From: Tieghemiomyces parasiticus
Lineage: Eukaryota > Kickxellomycota > Dimargaritomycetes > Dimargaritales > Dimargaritaceae
NCBI GenBank assembly: GCA_027575765.1
Contig: JANBPT010000051.1
Coordinates: 1-64,000, forward strand
DNA length: 64,000 nucleotides
Reading direction: 5' to 3'
Made by a program: the position numbers and the translations under genes. The notes beneath the pieces were generated by a model. The model saw only the letters and a list, made by a program, of their open reading frames with translations, was not told where the DNA came from and made no database searches. Below are positions 35,736 to 46,668 of the stretch, one piece after another. The stretch's first letter is position 1; each line of letters opens with the position of its first letter.

Positions 35736-36218
35736 CTCTGCAGCCCATCAGCGCTATCGACTCTCCTGGTGATGCCCTTACCCTTTCAGGACCCGGTGAC
35801 GAAATGGGCGAAGTCCACCAATAGCACCGCACCAGAGTACGAAGGTCGCACTATCACCTCCGCCGAGTTCGATCACATTGCCTCGGTTCTGGTCCAGGGA
35901 CTCATACGTGGCCAAAGGACCTGACCCGATGCGCACTTCGCCCTCCTCCAGCTCGAATCCGTCGAGTTCGTTGTAGCTCTATTCAGCATGCTTAAGTCCC
36001 GTGCTGCTTCTGCGCCCATCGATCCGGAGTATGTAGAAGAGAGCGTCCGTTACATTCTCAGAGACAGTCCAGTCACCTTGGTTTTAACCAATTCGACGGC
36101 CCGGAACTCTTTGGCAGCCATCCTATATACCCCGATGCCAATGGTGAACGACTGGCTGGTAAAATTCCACGCTTCAACTCAGCTCGATCAGCCTTCTGAC
36201 ACTGACAGCACTCAATGA
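35736..36218 (+). pseudogene. NRPS adenylation-domain relic
   Basis: One frame resembles the N-terminal half of a non-ribosomal peptide synthetase adenylation domain: FQDPVTKWAKSTNSTA, EYEGRTITSAEFDH, then after a break FALLQLESVEFVVALFSMLK, SRAASAPIDPEYVEESVRYI and LRDSPVTLVLTNSTA. These correspond to the EGRTLTYAEL entry, the A2 region (LLAVLKAGAAYVPLDP) and the region before A3 (ML-DS-VVLT). A TGA at 35922-35924 breaks the frame, and a second TGA ends it at 36216-36218, before the A3 core TSGTTGKPKG. No A3-A10, carrier or condensation domain is visible, so this cannot make a working synthetase. It is probably a decayed fragment of a once longer gene. Confidence 0.6.
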
Positions 36219-37006
36219 TCGACCCCAACCTTTACTGGCTACAGCCTGATTACAGTCACCGAGGAACCCGTTGGGAGGTCTCCCGGCACAAGGCCAAAAC
36301 CTTCTGACATATACAACCTTCCCGATGGAATTCATTCACCTGGATTACCATCATGAATCTGCCGCTCTTTCATGATCAAGAGGATTGTAGCCTTCCGACT
36401 TTAGAGGCGAGCTCGGCTGGATCTTGGACCCTCCCTATCATGGAGGGGGGGAGCGGAACAAGGCCCCTCACCTACACCAAACAGCGTTCCATCATCCGCA
36501 ACAGCATAGGGTTTAAAGAGGGCGAATTGTCCCTACATATGTATTCTTTAAGTGTGCAATAATGGTCATTTTTCCCCCTTAGCCTTTATCACCAATTGAG
36601 TCTCCCTTGAGCTTCCCTCTATCCGCTCCCGTCCCTCAGGCCGCATACCTCGTTATAATTCTCAAGGCAGCAGCAGGCGACCAGTAGAGCCATATGGGGC
36701 GCAATGTAAAGGGCTTAAGCACCTCTAACTACTCCTTAACAACAAACGGGCACAGGCATGACAGTAACCGCTTGACATGCTATGGCATCGTATGTCAGTC
36801 AAACATTCCCAAATGTCCTCAGGGCACGTCAAGGTATATTTCGGTTTTAAATATGAAGTTCAATAGACAATTAAGTAAATCCTACATTGTTATCGGTATG
36901 AAGTGCACATCGCCTAGTGTTGCCAGTACAATGGGTGACGGGGTCATGGGCGTGGTGCAGTGTGTGTTGTATCAAACCAGGGCCGATGGGCCGGCGCTGA
37001 CAAAAC
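36219..37006. other. Region between NRPS relic and ATG44
   Basis: No gene supported. The synthetase similarity does not continue here. A plus-strand frame at 36694-37095 overlaps the ATG44 coding strand in antisense and has no motif. Confidence 0.4.
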
Positions 37007-37225
37007 TTAAAGCTTACGTTCAAAGTAGTTGGTACTGGCCAGAATGCTGGCGCCAAAATCGAACACACGCTCACCGATGCCCAGGTATGTGTTGATACCC
37101 GAGCGGATTTCCTTGCTTTCGATGCTTTCTTGCTTAAATGTGAGGCCCGTAGAGCGACGGATGCCGGCTAGTACGGCTGAGATGAGAACGGCATCGGCCG
37201 CATAGTGTACGAGACGCCCAACCAT
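37007..37225 (-). CDS. ATG44: Mitofissin (DUF1748 family)
   Basis: A complete 72-residue protein of the DUF1748 family, now known as mitofissin Atg44, a mitochondrial intermembrane-space factor that promotes fission and is needed for mitophagy in yeasts. The family signature is clear: MVGRLVHYAADAVLISAVLA, GIRRSTGLT, then an amphipathic second half with YLGIGERVFDFGASILA and the terminal YFERKL. Length matches the yeast members (about 73 residues). The start chosen is the ATG at 37225, where homology begins. Upstream in-frame codons (MFLAPLLLAPLFN) use a non-standard start and are not needed. It is a single exon. The minus strand upstream is C/T-rich for several hundred bases and may be its leader. 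Confidence 0.92.
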   Translation of the reverse strand: MVGRLVHYAADAVLISAVLAGIRRSTGLTFKQESIESKEIRSGINTYLGIGERVFDFGASILASTNYFERKL

Positions 37226-38220
37226 ATTGAATAGAGGGGCGAGCAGCAAGGGGGCAAGGAACAACAGTTTGACAGGCTAACGCGCGAGGGTCGGCAGGGA
37301 GAGCGGGGACGGGGCGCTGCTATAGTGATGGGCAGACTGATGTGGTGGTGAGGCGTGGTACGCACTGGGAAAGGAAACTGGTTGACGGGCGACGGTTGAA
37401 TGGGGAGGGATATTGGCGAATGGAAAAAAGAATTGGTAGTGAGTTAGGGACCAAGCGTTCTCTATGGTAGAAGAATTGGAATCGGTGGCGAGTCGGGTGA
37501 CCCGGGGGGCGGGGATGTGCGGGTGAGCAACGCGGCGGGATTAGGGTGAGGCGTGCACGATCAAAGGTTAGGTGGTCACGGGCATACCTGGGGGCGAGAG
37601 GACCGGCAGAAGCCAAAGGAACGAGAGCAGTACAGGTGAACAGAATTAAGGAGGTGGAGGAGATAAGTTTATACGAGGGCGGGTTGAGGATTCTGACGTT
37701 TATTATCTTGGGAGGTAAGTTACCATTTGAGCAGCGGGCCGGAGGTTCTCGGGCCAGGCTATTGCCAAGGCTGACGTGGCCTGCTGGAAACATTGGCGGT
37801 ACCATCCGCAGCTGAGCTGCGCCCTTGAGGATGAACTATGGTGATCCCCCCGCCGTCGCAAACCCAGGCTAATGGCCCTCGGCCATCATCAGCCCTTGGC
37901 CTGCCGTACAGCCATACGGAATTGTAATTGTAAGCCCACAGAACGACGGGGCCAGCCGCAGCGAGGAGTGCCAAGTTAACGTAGTGAACGTCTATAAATG
38001 GGGATACTACAGGTATTTACTATGAAGGCGGATATTAGTGCGAGGAGCCGAATCTGGTACGAAATGAAACGAAAAGGAGCCCACCAATGGTAGGAAGAAA
38101 AAGTAGCAGAGCGTCAGCCGTGGGTAGAATAGAGGCAGGCAACTTTCGTAGTCGAGACCTATATGCGAATGTGGCTGGAACCTCACTACGTGCAAACTGC
38201 GTTTCTAGGCAAGTACACAG
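37226..38220. other. Upstream region of ATG44
   Basis: Pyrimidine-rich on the minus strand from 37226 to about 37760. This opens a 161-codon Pro/Leu-rich frame that I regard as an artefact. No other gene is seen before the GPI-protein stop. Confidence 0.4.
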
Positions 38221-38754
38221 TTAGACGTAGTTCATGGTTAGTACGCCGCCCACGACGAGGGCGAAGGTGGCACAAGACACGTATCCGCCACCGACGGCTG
38301 AGTTGTGCTCGTCATCGTCGCTGCTCTGGGCGGTGGGCTGGCTACCATCGGAGGCGGCGCTCGACTGAGTGGGCTTGGTACCGGCCTCGCGAATACTGAA
38401 AGGCTGGCTGCGAGCAACTTCCGTACCACTGCCGAACGCAGGGTCGGCACCGGCTACGCGCATGACGATGACCCAGTTATCGCCAACCGTCCCCCGCTCC
38501 ACTACTATTTTGGTCGAGCGGTCGGCGGTGGAAATGGCGTTGGCCACGGCGTAGTCCCCAACGAACTTCTGGTTATGGCCCTGCAGGAAGATGCTGACCA
38601 ACGACGGGTAGTTGTCCTTAAGGTCCCAGCGGATGTAGAGGGGTTCGCCCTCCACAGCGTAGATGCTTGAGGACGGCTCCGTGACGCTGATACCGGCCAG
38701 GACCATCGCCGCTAGCGAGAACAGGCAGGTAAGGAAGGAGAGCACGGACTTCAT
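38221..38754 (-). CDS. Kre9/Knh1-like GPI-anchored cell-wall protein
   Basis: A complete 177-residue secreted protein. Residues 1-20 are a signal peptide (MKSVLSFLTCLFSLAAMVLA). Residues about 24-128 form the small beta-sandwich of the Ser/Thr-rich GPI-anchored (Kre9/Knh1 N-terminal) family: ITEP-type opening VTEPSSSIYAVEGEPLYIRW, VSIFLQGHN, and WVIVMRVAGADPAFGSGTEV with the closing SQPFSIREAG. A Ser/Thr/Asp linker and a hydrophobic C-terminus (YVSCATFALVVGGVLTMNYV) fit a GPI-anchor signal. Such proteins sit at the plasma membrane or in the wall, and some affect beta-1,6-glucan. A TATA-like TATTTAAG lies at 38950-38957 on this strand. Single exon. Confidence 0.88.
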   Translation of the reverse strand: MKSVLSFLTCLFSLAAMVLAGISVTEPSSSIYAVEGEPLYIRWDLKDNYPSLVSIFLQGHNQKFVGDYAVANAISTADRSTKIVVERGTVGDNWVIVMRVAGADPAFGSGTEVARSQPFSIREAGTKPTQSSAASDGSQPTAQSSDDDEHNSAVGGGYVSCATFALVVGGVLTMNYV

Positions 38755-38949
38755 GACCAGATTAGTGCCAATGGATAGGAGATGGAGTCAGCCGGTGAGT
38801 ACGCCGGGACGGATGGTGGGTAGTGGGCAGGGCCTGGGGCGTGTGAAAGGGAGGGCGATGCGGAGTGGTGTAGGCAAATGGGCTCTGGAGGCCAGGTAAG
38901 CGGACGTGGATAGGTGAAGTAGTAAGGCCATGGGCGAGCGACTTGGTTG

Positions 38950-38957
38950 CTTAAATA
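38950..38957 (-). promoter_or_regulatory. TATA-like box of GPI-protein gene
   Basis: TATTTAAG on the minus strand, about 195 bp upstream of the ATG at 38754. The same octamer precedes the centrin gene. Confidence 0.35.
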
Positions 38958-40592
38958 CCACACACGGGCTATCGCCCTCGCCCTACTTATGTGCGGAGGT
39001 GGCACGTATCCGGGCCGGTTTAACCTGTAATAAATCGGCACCTTCATAAAAACTGCAGGGGAGGGGGGATGAGGGTACAGAAAATTTGCAGGGCCAGGTT
39101 ACGAGAGGAAGACAAATATTTACCGGCGATGGTGGACGACCAGGCCATTCCGTCCATAACCTTGGAGGCTAGCCGCAATCCGCCGCCCTTGCTCCACTCT
39201 CCCTTCGGTCAACCCAACCTCGCATTATCCATTAGTTTCACGACCCAACACGCACCCACGACCAGCCCTTCACATCCCCAAGGTCGGTATTATTTAGGAG
39301 GGAAAACATGCATCAGACGCGTCGATGGCCAACCAATGTGAAAGGAGTACAGACGCCTTGCCCTACTCGCTACTCGCCATTCGCTGTACCCTTCCCCAGC
39401 CCCGGGGGGGGATGGGGTAGGGTGTGTGACGTTTGGGCCAGGGGTGCGATGTGGAAACACGCAACACTGCGAATTGTCCGATGCAGGGCCAACGTAAGAG
39501 GTGCAGGTTAGCATGGGAAATGACATCGGTGGTTGGGATATTGAGGGTCCGTGATGCTCGGCCAGGAGAAACCGTCCATCACCACAGGTAGGTGTAGTAT
39601 ATCACAGTATTATGGGGTCTATATAATTGTACTGCCAGATGACGATGGGTGCCAGGCACGTCAGACAAGGGCCGTATGTGAGAGCGAGAGTCTAGGTTAT
39701 AGGAACCCTATGGGCAGTGTGTCCGTCACCAGCTTGTAAGGAGCGCGAATTGCCTGCCCTTCTAATCCGAAACCATACGGCAGAATTCCAATGCCCACAT
39801 GGCTTATCAAGGCTCCTATATGAGCTATACACAGATCCAGCATGAAGGGTGGGGTCCAGTTCAACCCATGGAGTACCTGGTCCAGGCGCGTGTGTACTGA
39901 GTCATAGCATTAAAAGGAAAACAGCGACAGCCTGTACCCAACGCTACGACCGTGTCGTCCCGTCGCAGCGAGTTACCTGGCCTTCTGAAACCGTGCTATC
40001 GCCACTGGGCACCTTCAGGTGCAAATGCCAACCCTTATGCGCTGTAGAAGGCCTCGCCACTATCCACCCACCCACCTCCTTCTCTGCGACCGGGGGGGGT
40101 ACCCTACCACTTAACGCTTCAACGTTTCATACCGAGTGGTAATAAAACTCTCAGGCTGTAGGATCGCTGATCCTAACAATCGATGCAAGTCGACTGGCAC
40201 ACGTTTGGAACGACCACGCCTTTGTCTGTGACTGAGATGTCCCGGGGTCGGTTCTCGGTTTCAACGTGGGTGTTGGCACTTTCCAAGGCCAACCTACCTT
40301 GCTCCCAACCATTCCTCTAGCTATCTGCTTCTTAATATCTGAAAGAGGGGCGGGGGATACATATTGCAAAGGGGTAAAGAAAATGTCCTTGGGCCATAGG
40401 GATGCTATAGTAATAGGTTTTTATTATAATAGACATGCCTAAAGAAAGAGAGGGGTCGAACAGTTTGGGGTAATGTGAAGCTCTCCTCATCAAAACTGCT
40501 GAGGGACCCACCATTCCTTTCCCCGCCCACTCCCCCACGTCAGTCTCTGATACCCCTGTCATCCTATTACACGCGCGTCCTACGCTTCCGAG

Positions 40593-40607
40593 GTGTGTGT
40601 GTGTGTG
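40593..40607 (+). repeat. (GT)n microsatellite
   Basis: About seven GT units just downstream of the oligopeptidase-like stop, followed by a GA-rich stretch. Confidence 0.8.
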
Positions 40608-40635
40608 AGAGAAGGGAGGGGGGAGATGGAGCTTG

Positions 40636-43600
40636 TCACTTTTGACGCATGGCGTGTGTCGGCTTAGAGGCCTTCGGCGGCGTCAATGGTGTCTTCCCGG
40701 GCTGCTTCTTGGGTGACCGCTTTATCTTCCCGAGCCAACGCTGGGGTACATCACTCTCCGTCTCGTCCTGGCTACCCATTTTAGCCGTCGTTTCGTCGAT
40801 CCGCGATAGCTGCGCCACGGTGGGTGTAGACTCGTCGTCGACCCGGAGCGAGAACTTTAAAAAGGCCACGGCCGACGCGGCGGATCCACGTGGGAACGGG
40901 TACAAATCGCTGTAGGCCTCCTCCTTCACGGTGGCACCCGACGGATGGAAATGCATGGTGCGGCAGTGGGCCGCCGGTGCGGAGGAAAGTACGAACTTGC
41001 CCTGGGCGTTCGGGACGAGGTGCTGCGTCTCCTGCGTTAGATCAAACGGATCAGTGATGCGGTAGATGGTGGCCCGCAGTTCGGTCACCCATTTGGTCAC
41101 CTGTGCCTGATTGATGGTCGCTGCATCCTGGTACGGTTTCCGGCCTACCCGTGCGGTGAGGTAGAGCGAAGGCCAGTGGTACTGGATGTTCATAAAATCC
41201 TGCAGCGTTATGTGGTCGACATCTTCCTCGCTACTACCAGCACTATTCGGTAGCGGCGCGGGCATCGGTTCGCCGTAGAGCTCGGCCGTGATGCGCGCCT
41301 TGAGCCGGTTGAGCTGCTTGGGCGAAGGGTAGTTAAGGTTGTGATACGGAGAGAGTTTCAGCATCGCACGGGCCGCCTCAGCGTCGTTGTTCAGGTCACC
41401 CCACTCCCGGGTTTCGCGGCCGACAAGGTAGGCCGGAAGACGGTTCACCAGGAAGAGCGGGTCAATGACCGGGCTATCGAGAAACACGGCCCGGAAGAGG
41501 CCTGATAGAGGTTAACAAGTAGGGTAGGAGGGTGGACGAAGGTAGGTGGTTAATAGTAAGGAATAAAGGTATTAAAGGTGTCCCACGGATCAATGGCTTC
41601 CACACCAGATGGTGATCGACAATTCCCTCCCTATAGAGCGGCGATGGATATTAAATAGCGGTATTTGAGGTATCTGTGACAGTGGTATGTTTCGTACCGC
41701 CTGTGGGGGGGGGTCATCCGCGAAACTGACCACGAGCGGACTGTCAATAAAAATCCATGTCAGTCCTTTACCCGCCTTCCTTTTCTCGGCTTAAAAATCA
41801 ACCTATCCAGCACTGCTCCGGCGTTTTCAAAATTCCACTCATCAATCCCTCCTTTCTTTTCGTTTTTAGCTCGGGGGATCCCCGTTTCTACGCTCCACCC
41901 ACTGGTTAAAACTTACCTGGCTTCATATTCATGGCCGCGGCACCGACGAACCCGCCCCCACCGGTACATTCAAGGGCTAGGTGGTCCTTATCGGCGCGGC
42001 CAGTCTCGATCAGCCACTCACTGACACGGATCAGGTCGTTCACCGCTTCGACCTTCCGCAGCCCCGTCGCAGCCTCGTACCACTGCGTACCCATATCACC
42101 ACCGCCGCGGAGGTACGGGTAGGCCAGCGTTGTCCCACGCTTTAGGAGGTCGATGTTCTCCGGGCGGAAACGTGGATGGTTGAGTTCGCCGTAAGCCCCG
42201 TGTGAGCGGATGTAGACTTCCTGGGGGAGTGGGGTTCCACCCTGGGCAGCCTCATCACCTCCCTTTGATACTGACGGCTTTCTCACAAGGAGCATCGGAA
42301 TCTTTATCTCTGGGTTGGCGGTTGTCGGCACATTGACCATCTCATACTTGACCTCGCCCACACCAAAACCTGGCACAAGGGTCCATGGCAATTGAGCAAG
42401 ATAGGTTGTAGGTAGATACATGGGAGGAGGTGAGGGGGGGGGGGTTCAGGCCAGTATTAGTGCAGTCGAAATCTCAAGCCGAGCCTTATGTCGGATTATT
42501 ATATTCACGGGAACTAAAGTGTCGCCCAACGCAAAAGCTAAAATCCCGGCACCTACCTTTGATACGCGGCCCTTCGGTGAACTGCACCGCCTTCGTTTTC
42601 AGATCGTACTGTACCAGGTGCGTGTCGGTGGTGGGTGACTCATAGTAAAATTGAAGCGCATGACTGTTAATCTGCGGTGTCAGGGTGGGCCGCACCGTCA
42701 CGAATGTTTCGGGTAACGTCACATCAGTTCCCCCGGCCGGAAGGTCACGGGCGGCCTGGGGTAGCCTGTTGGGCAGGGAGGAATGGTAATCGGCGGCGTG
42801 ACCCGGTAGGTCAAACACGCGTACGAACCCGGCGCCACCCTGCGTGCCGTACACAATCAAGTAATCTTGCTGGACGTGAAGCGCGGTGAGGGTCGTACCG
42901 GGTGAGAATTCAGTAAACTGGAACAGCTTCGCAAATGAGCCACCCTTTGGTTGGTAGACGCTGATCTTGGGTCGGTCGTCGACGGGGTCTTCCGAAGCGA
43001 CGTAAAAGTGGCCCTGTAGCCGGTAGGTTGCAAAAGTGGCGGTGGGAACCGGGGTCAGTATGGGGATGTGGAGTGAATGGGTTAGCCGCACGCTTGTGAG
43101 GCCGTCAATATCACTAAGCAAATTAAAAATAACTAGCAAAGACAGTCTCATCGAATGGTGAGGCTTCGAAATGAACCCCACATCAAGGGGATATACTTCG
43201 GGCATGTCAGCAGGGGTGGTGTAGGAGCAGTGCAGTTTCCATCGGATGGTTCACCTACCCTGTGATGATCAACGAGCGGGCCGAATCTGGAGTGGGGAAG
43301 GCACAGGCGCCGCGACCGTTCAATGAGATTCGGAGCCACAGCATGGCCGGTGGCGTCCGTTATGTGGGTCACGACAATTGACATTTGCCGGTAGTCCGTT
43401 GCGGCGCAAACTATGTAGTTCTATATTCGAGGAGAAGAGTGAACGGCAAGTAGGTAGTACATGGGAGGGTATACATGTATATATATAGTTGCGTTACGAA
43501 GGCTTGCGTTAGTTATGTCGGATCGCCGAGGTACGACTACAGAGCGTAGATAGGTCCACCTCCACCACTCAGCAGCTAACCGCGGCCCGCCACACACTTA

Positions 43601-45069
43601 CCAAGTCGGTGGTGGCGCTCAACCGCAGATCCGATTGGGGGCCGAACGACGGTGGTAAATTTACCACGTCCAGCATGGGATACTCCTCATCAAGGCTGTT
43701 GATGGGTTTGTTGCCGGGTACATCCTTCATCGCTTTGAACGACATGGTCTTTACCCCCGGGCGTTCCCGACCGGTGGTCATTAAAAAGTGGACCATCTGG
43801 CCATCTGACGACCAGACAAAATTCGGATCGCAGATCAGGGTGGCTTGCTAGACACCACAAGGAGGGAAGGGAGGAGGGGTGGACAAGATAGATCGAGGGG
43901 TTAGGAAGGGTGACGTAGGAAGCGCGGTGGGTACTTATGAGGCGTTGGAGGACCGACTTCAAGTCGCAAGGCGGTGACAAGGTAAGGATCGGTAAGCCAG
44001 CTCGGTGACTTACCATAACCATATCTCCAGTGTCGCTGATATTGAAGAAATGCGTTTTCACGTTGTTCTGACCGGGACTGCACAGTTGCGGGTCATCGAT
44101 TAACACGGCGATACTTTTACCGGAGGGAGCGATGCGGACGTCGTAAAGGTATCGGTGCTCCGGGAGGGACGAGGAGTCAAACAGGACCTGCAGGCCGGCG
44201 TCGCGGTCGGCGTCCTCCATGCCGTCAATGATGGTCGGATTGGTCACTCCGTCAGCAGTTTGGTCTGACGTCACGGCGTCTCCAGGTACTGCGGTGGCAT
44301 CCATAGCGTTTTTGGCAGCCGAGGTGGGCTCGACGGCAGCAGCCGCAGAATCACCGGTGGCTGTGGGGGCGTTGGCCACACCAGCTGCTTCATCGCCATG
44401 TTTCACCGCCATCTCGTAAGTCACTTGGGCCTTCGCTGCCGATTCCACGGTATCCTCCTCCGGGGACCACTGGCGCACCACCTGGATCCGCGGCCATGTC
44501 TGGGGATTTCCGGTCTTAAAGGTACCCGTCTGGATCACGCGCGTGGCAAACAACCAAGGCCCGTACCGGACGCGTACCGGCCGTCGGACACGATGGTGGC
44601 GATAATACCACCACTGACTCTTGAGTTCGCTGAACCGCGACTTAGACCACATCTTGCGGCAGCAGATGTGCAAGCCCATGACTTCCCGGTCACGAGCGGC
44701 CTGGGCGATGGGGCTGATGGGCGCTTCAATTTCCACGTAAGGGTCCGGGTACCGGACGCCGCACGGGAGACGAACCTGTGAGCTACTGCGACCCGGCGGT
44801 GGGGCGCGCGTAGACGTGGCCAGGCGGGAAACACGGGTGTTGCTCCGAGGTTTGTTGCTGTGCGCTGGGTAGTAGGTGAGCTGGCCCGTAAGACTGGTCA
44901 GTTCCGCCGTGGTCACGTCAACTGGCCGGTCGCTACCACTGAGAAATCGCGAGTGGTGGTGGTAAGGAGTCCAGGATGAAATCGCTGGGCGGTCGAGACG
45001 GGTTCGGACGAGCCGGGTCGCCAGTGTGAAGCGACCGGGCGTGGCAGTCGCACTCAGGAGGCGCAGCAT
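40636..45069 (-). CDS. Prolyl-oligopeptidase-like protein (S9A) lacking the nucleophile serine
   Basis: Six exons on the minus strand (44014-45069, 43602-43847, 43259-43420, 42557-43013, 41917-42369 and 40636-41501) join in frame to 1079 residues. Introns are 166, 181, 245, 187 and 415 bp. An Arg-rich, acid-free leader (MLRLLSATATPGRF) suggests mitochondria. The S9A start GVRYPDPYVEIE, propeller pieces (YLYDVRIAPSGKSIAVL, YIVCAATDYRQMS) and a catalytic domain follow. In it, LRGGGDMGTQWYEAA precedes HLALECTGGGGFVGAAAMN, where active members have G-x-S-x-G-G. The serine position is Gly777 (GGT at 41960-41962). The usual aspartate region reads TARVGRKPYQD, so that residue is missing or moved. 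His975 or His977 may remain. Residues after about 1010 are a basic tail. Probably a non-catalytic pseudoenzyme. Confidence 0.88.
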
Positions 45070-45614
45070 ATTGTTCAGCGATTGGCGCGATGAACGTTTA
45101 CGAATGCGCTATATCAAAAGCAGCTACAGTGTAGAGGTCCAACGAAAAAATATTGAGAACGCTGTAGGCGAGCTGCTAATGACCACGAATGTGATCCATG
45201 GCATCACCAGTTAGAAACGTCAGGTTACCGTTAAGCCGACGTGGGGAATGCGGAGCCCAGTGTCAATCCTGGTGACATGGAACTGCGGCACCATTATCTT
45301 TTTCTTTTTTATTTGGACCAGACTCGGAGTAAAACGCATGGAATTCGTGAATTCCAAAAGGTCGCTTGCGGTCACGGACCATGCGCGGCCTGGGACTGCC
45401 ATCCACGCTGTACCAATATGTAGGCCAACCATGGGAACATACTGCATTGTATTCTCTCAACTTCTGACCACCTCTCACTCCATGCCAAACCAAGGCGACA
45501 TTCCTTTACTATCGGCACGTTGATTCCCCTTCACCTTTTCCCTTCCCTTCCCTTCCCAGCGCCTCCTGGCTAACCTTCCACTAGCGACCAATTAGGACCA
45601 CCGCCGTTCTCAAC
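45070..45614. promoter_or_regulatory. Divergent intergenic region
   Basis: 545 bp between the ATG of the oligopeptidase-like gene (-) and that of the SANT-like gene (+). It ends in a pyrimidine-rich leader with CCTTC repeats before 45615. No TATA box is obvious on either side. Confidence 0.4.
45540..45557 (+). repeat. CCTTC short tandem repeat in leader
   Basis: Three CCTTC units within a longer C/T tract, 58 bp before the next ATG. Probably part of the 5' leader. Confidence 0.6.
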
Positions 45615-46668
45615 ATGGGCGTCCGGCGCAACCCCTCCCATGACATTAGGACCATCCTGGCCCGCTTCAACGAAGAACCCCTCCGACCGTACACCGTCAC
45701 GACGACTGCGACGCCTCCCGGTCCATTGGCGGTTACCCTTGCCGACCTAGCGGCTACCCAAACTACCGCCGACTCAAGTAACGGCCGCAGCGTACAGTCG
45801 ACATCCCTACTTTCCAAGCGGTTCCTTCAACGCGGGCTACGGGCATACGTGGACCCGGAAAAGTCTATGAGGAATACTCGGAGACAATGGACCGAGAGCG
45901 ACGTGGCGACCCTGAGATACATCCTCAACTATGCGGCCGCCCACAAACCGGCCGGGATGGATGCAGATGGTGGTGGTAGGATGGTTGGGCCAGCGGATAA
46001 AATGGTCCAAGTTATGAGCCGCGTGTTCCTGCCCGAGTATACGGAGCGGGCTGTCCATAACCAAGTAATCCTCATGAGGCAAGCAAACACGACGTAAGTT
46101 GCTTGTGGTAGTCAGGATTTTTTGTTCCGACTTCCCCTCCCCCTACCCCTAATACAGTACCTAACCTGGGACTCAACCCTACGGATTGAAACTCTTTTCA
46201 AGGTCGCAAACAAGCATCCTAATCACTCACCCCTCCACCCACCTTACCTGTACAACCTATGCCCGTCATGACTAACTTTGACCACACACCCTTTGCAGAA
46301 CACCGTTCGCAACAGCAGTGCCAGAGGTACTCCCTAACTCGTTGGCCATTGACCATAACGTGTTGGCATCCCACCAGGGCAATCCTCCGGCCGATGGTGA
46401 TATCTCCGGCCTTAATGTCTCGCTGCCGTCCCCATCGCAACCCGCCATTACCGCACCTCGCTTTCCCGAACCTGACCCTGATGCTGAACCGTCCGCACCG
46501 ATACCTATCGAGCGAGTCTCGACCGCGCAGCCCACCGCCCGGGCCTGGGCAAGGAAGGTCCAGCGTCGTCGGTATCGCGCTGAGCCCCGCCCGAACAATA
46601 CTGAATCGCGTCGGCGTGCCCTCGATGAACTATTGGGACTACGACCCCACCCTTCGGATGGATCCTAA
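45615..46668 (+). CDS. SANT/HTH-like orphan protein, two exons
   Basis: Exon 1 (45615-46093, GTAAGT donor) and exon 2 (46299-46668, CCCTTTGCAG acceptor) join in frame to 282 residues. Residues about 85-160 look like a Myb-like helical module: RQWTESDVATLRYILNYAA, then a Gly/Asp loop, then DKMVQVMSRVFLPEYTERAV with HNQVILMRQ as a possible recognition helix. It is diverged, and only the first Trp of a SANT repeat is clear. The rest is Pro/Ser/Thr-rich. The C-terminus has a basic patch (RKVQRRRYRAEPRP) that could be a nuclear signal. The ATG context is TCAACATGGG. The family is not recognised, and DNA binding is inferred from fold-like features only. Confidence 0.72.

Larger units (their letters stand above)
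38755..40635. other. Intergenic region
   Basis: Holds the GPI-gene promoter at its left end and the 3' flank of the oligopeptidase-like gene at its right end. No supportable gene. A (GT)n run is listed separately. Confidence 0.45.

Noticed and set aside
36694..37095. 133-codon plus-strand frame overlapping ATG44
   Set aside because: It is antisense to a strongly recognised gene and has no motif of its own.
37320..37805. 161-codon minus-strand frame upstream of ATG44
   Set aside because: Low-complexity Pro/Leu/Ser product in a pyrimidine tract. Better explained as leader sequence.
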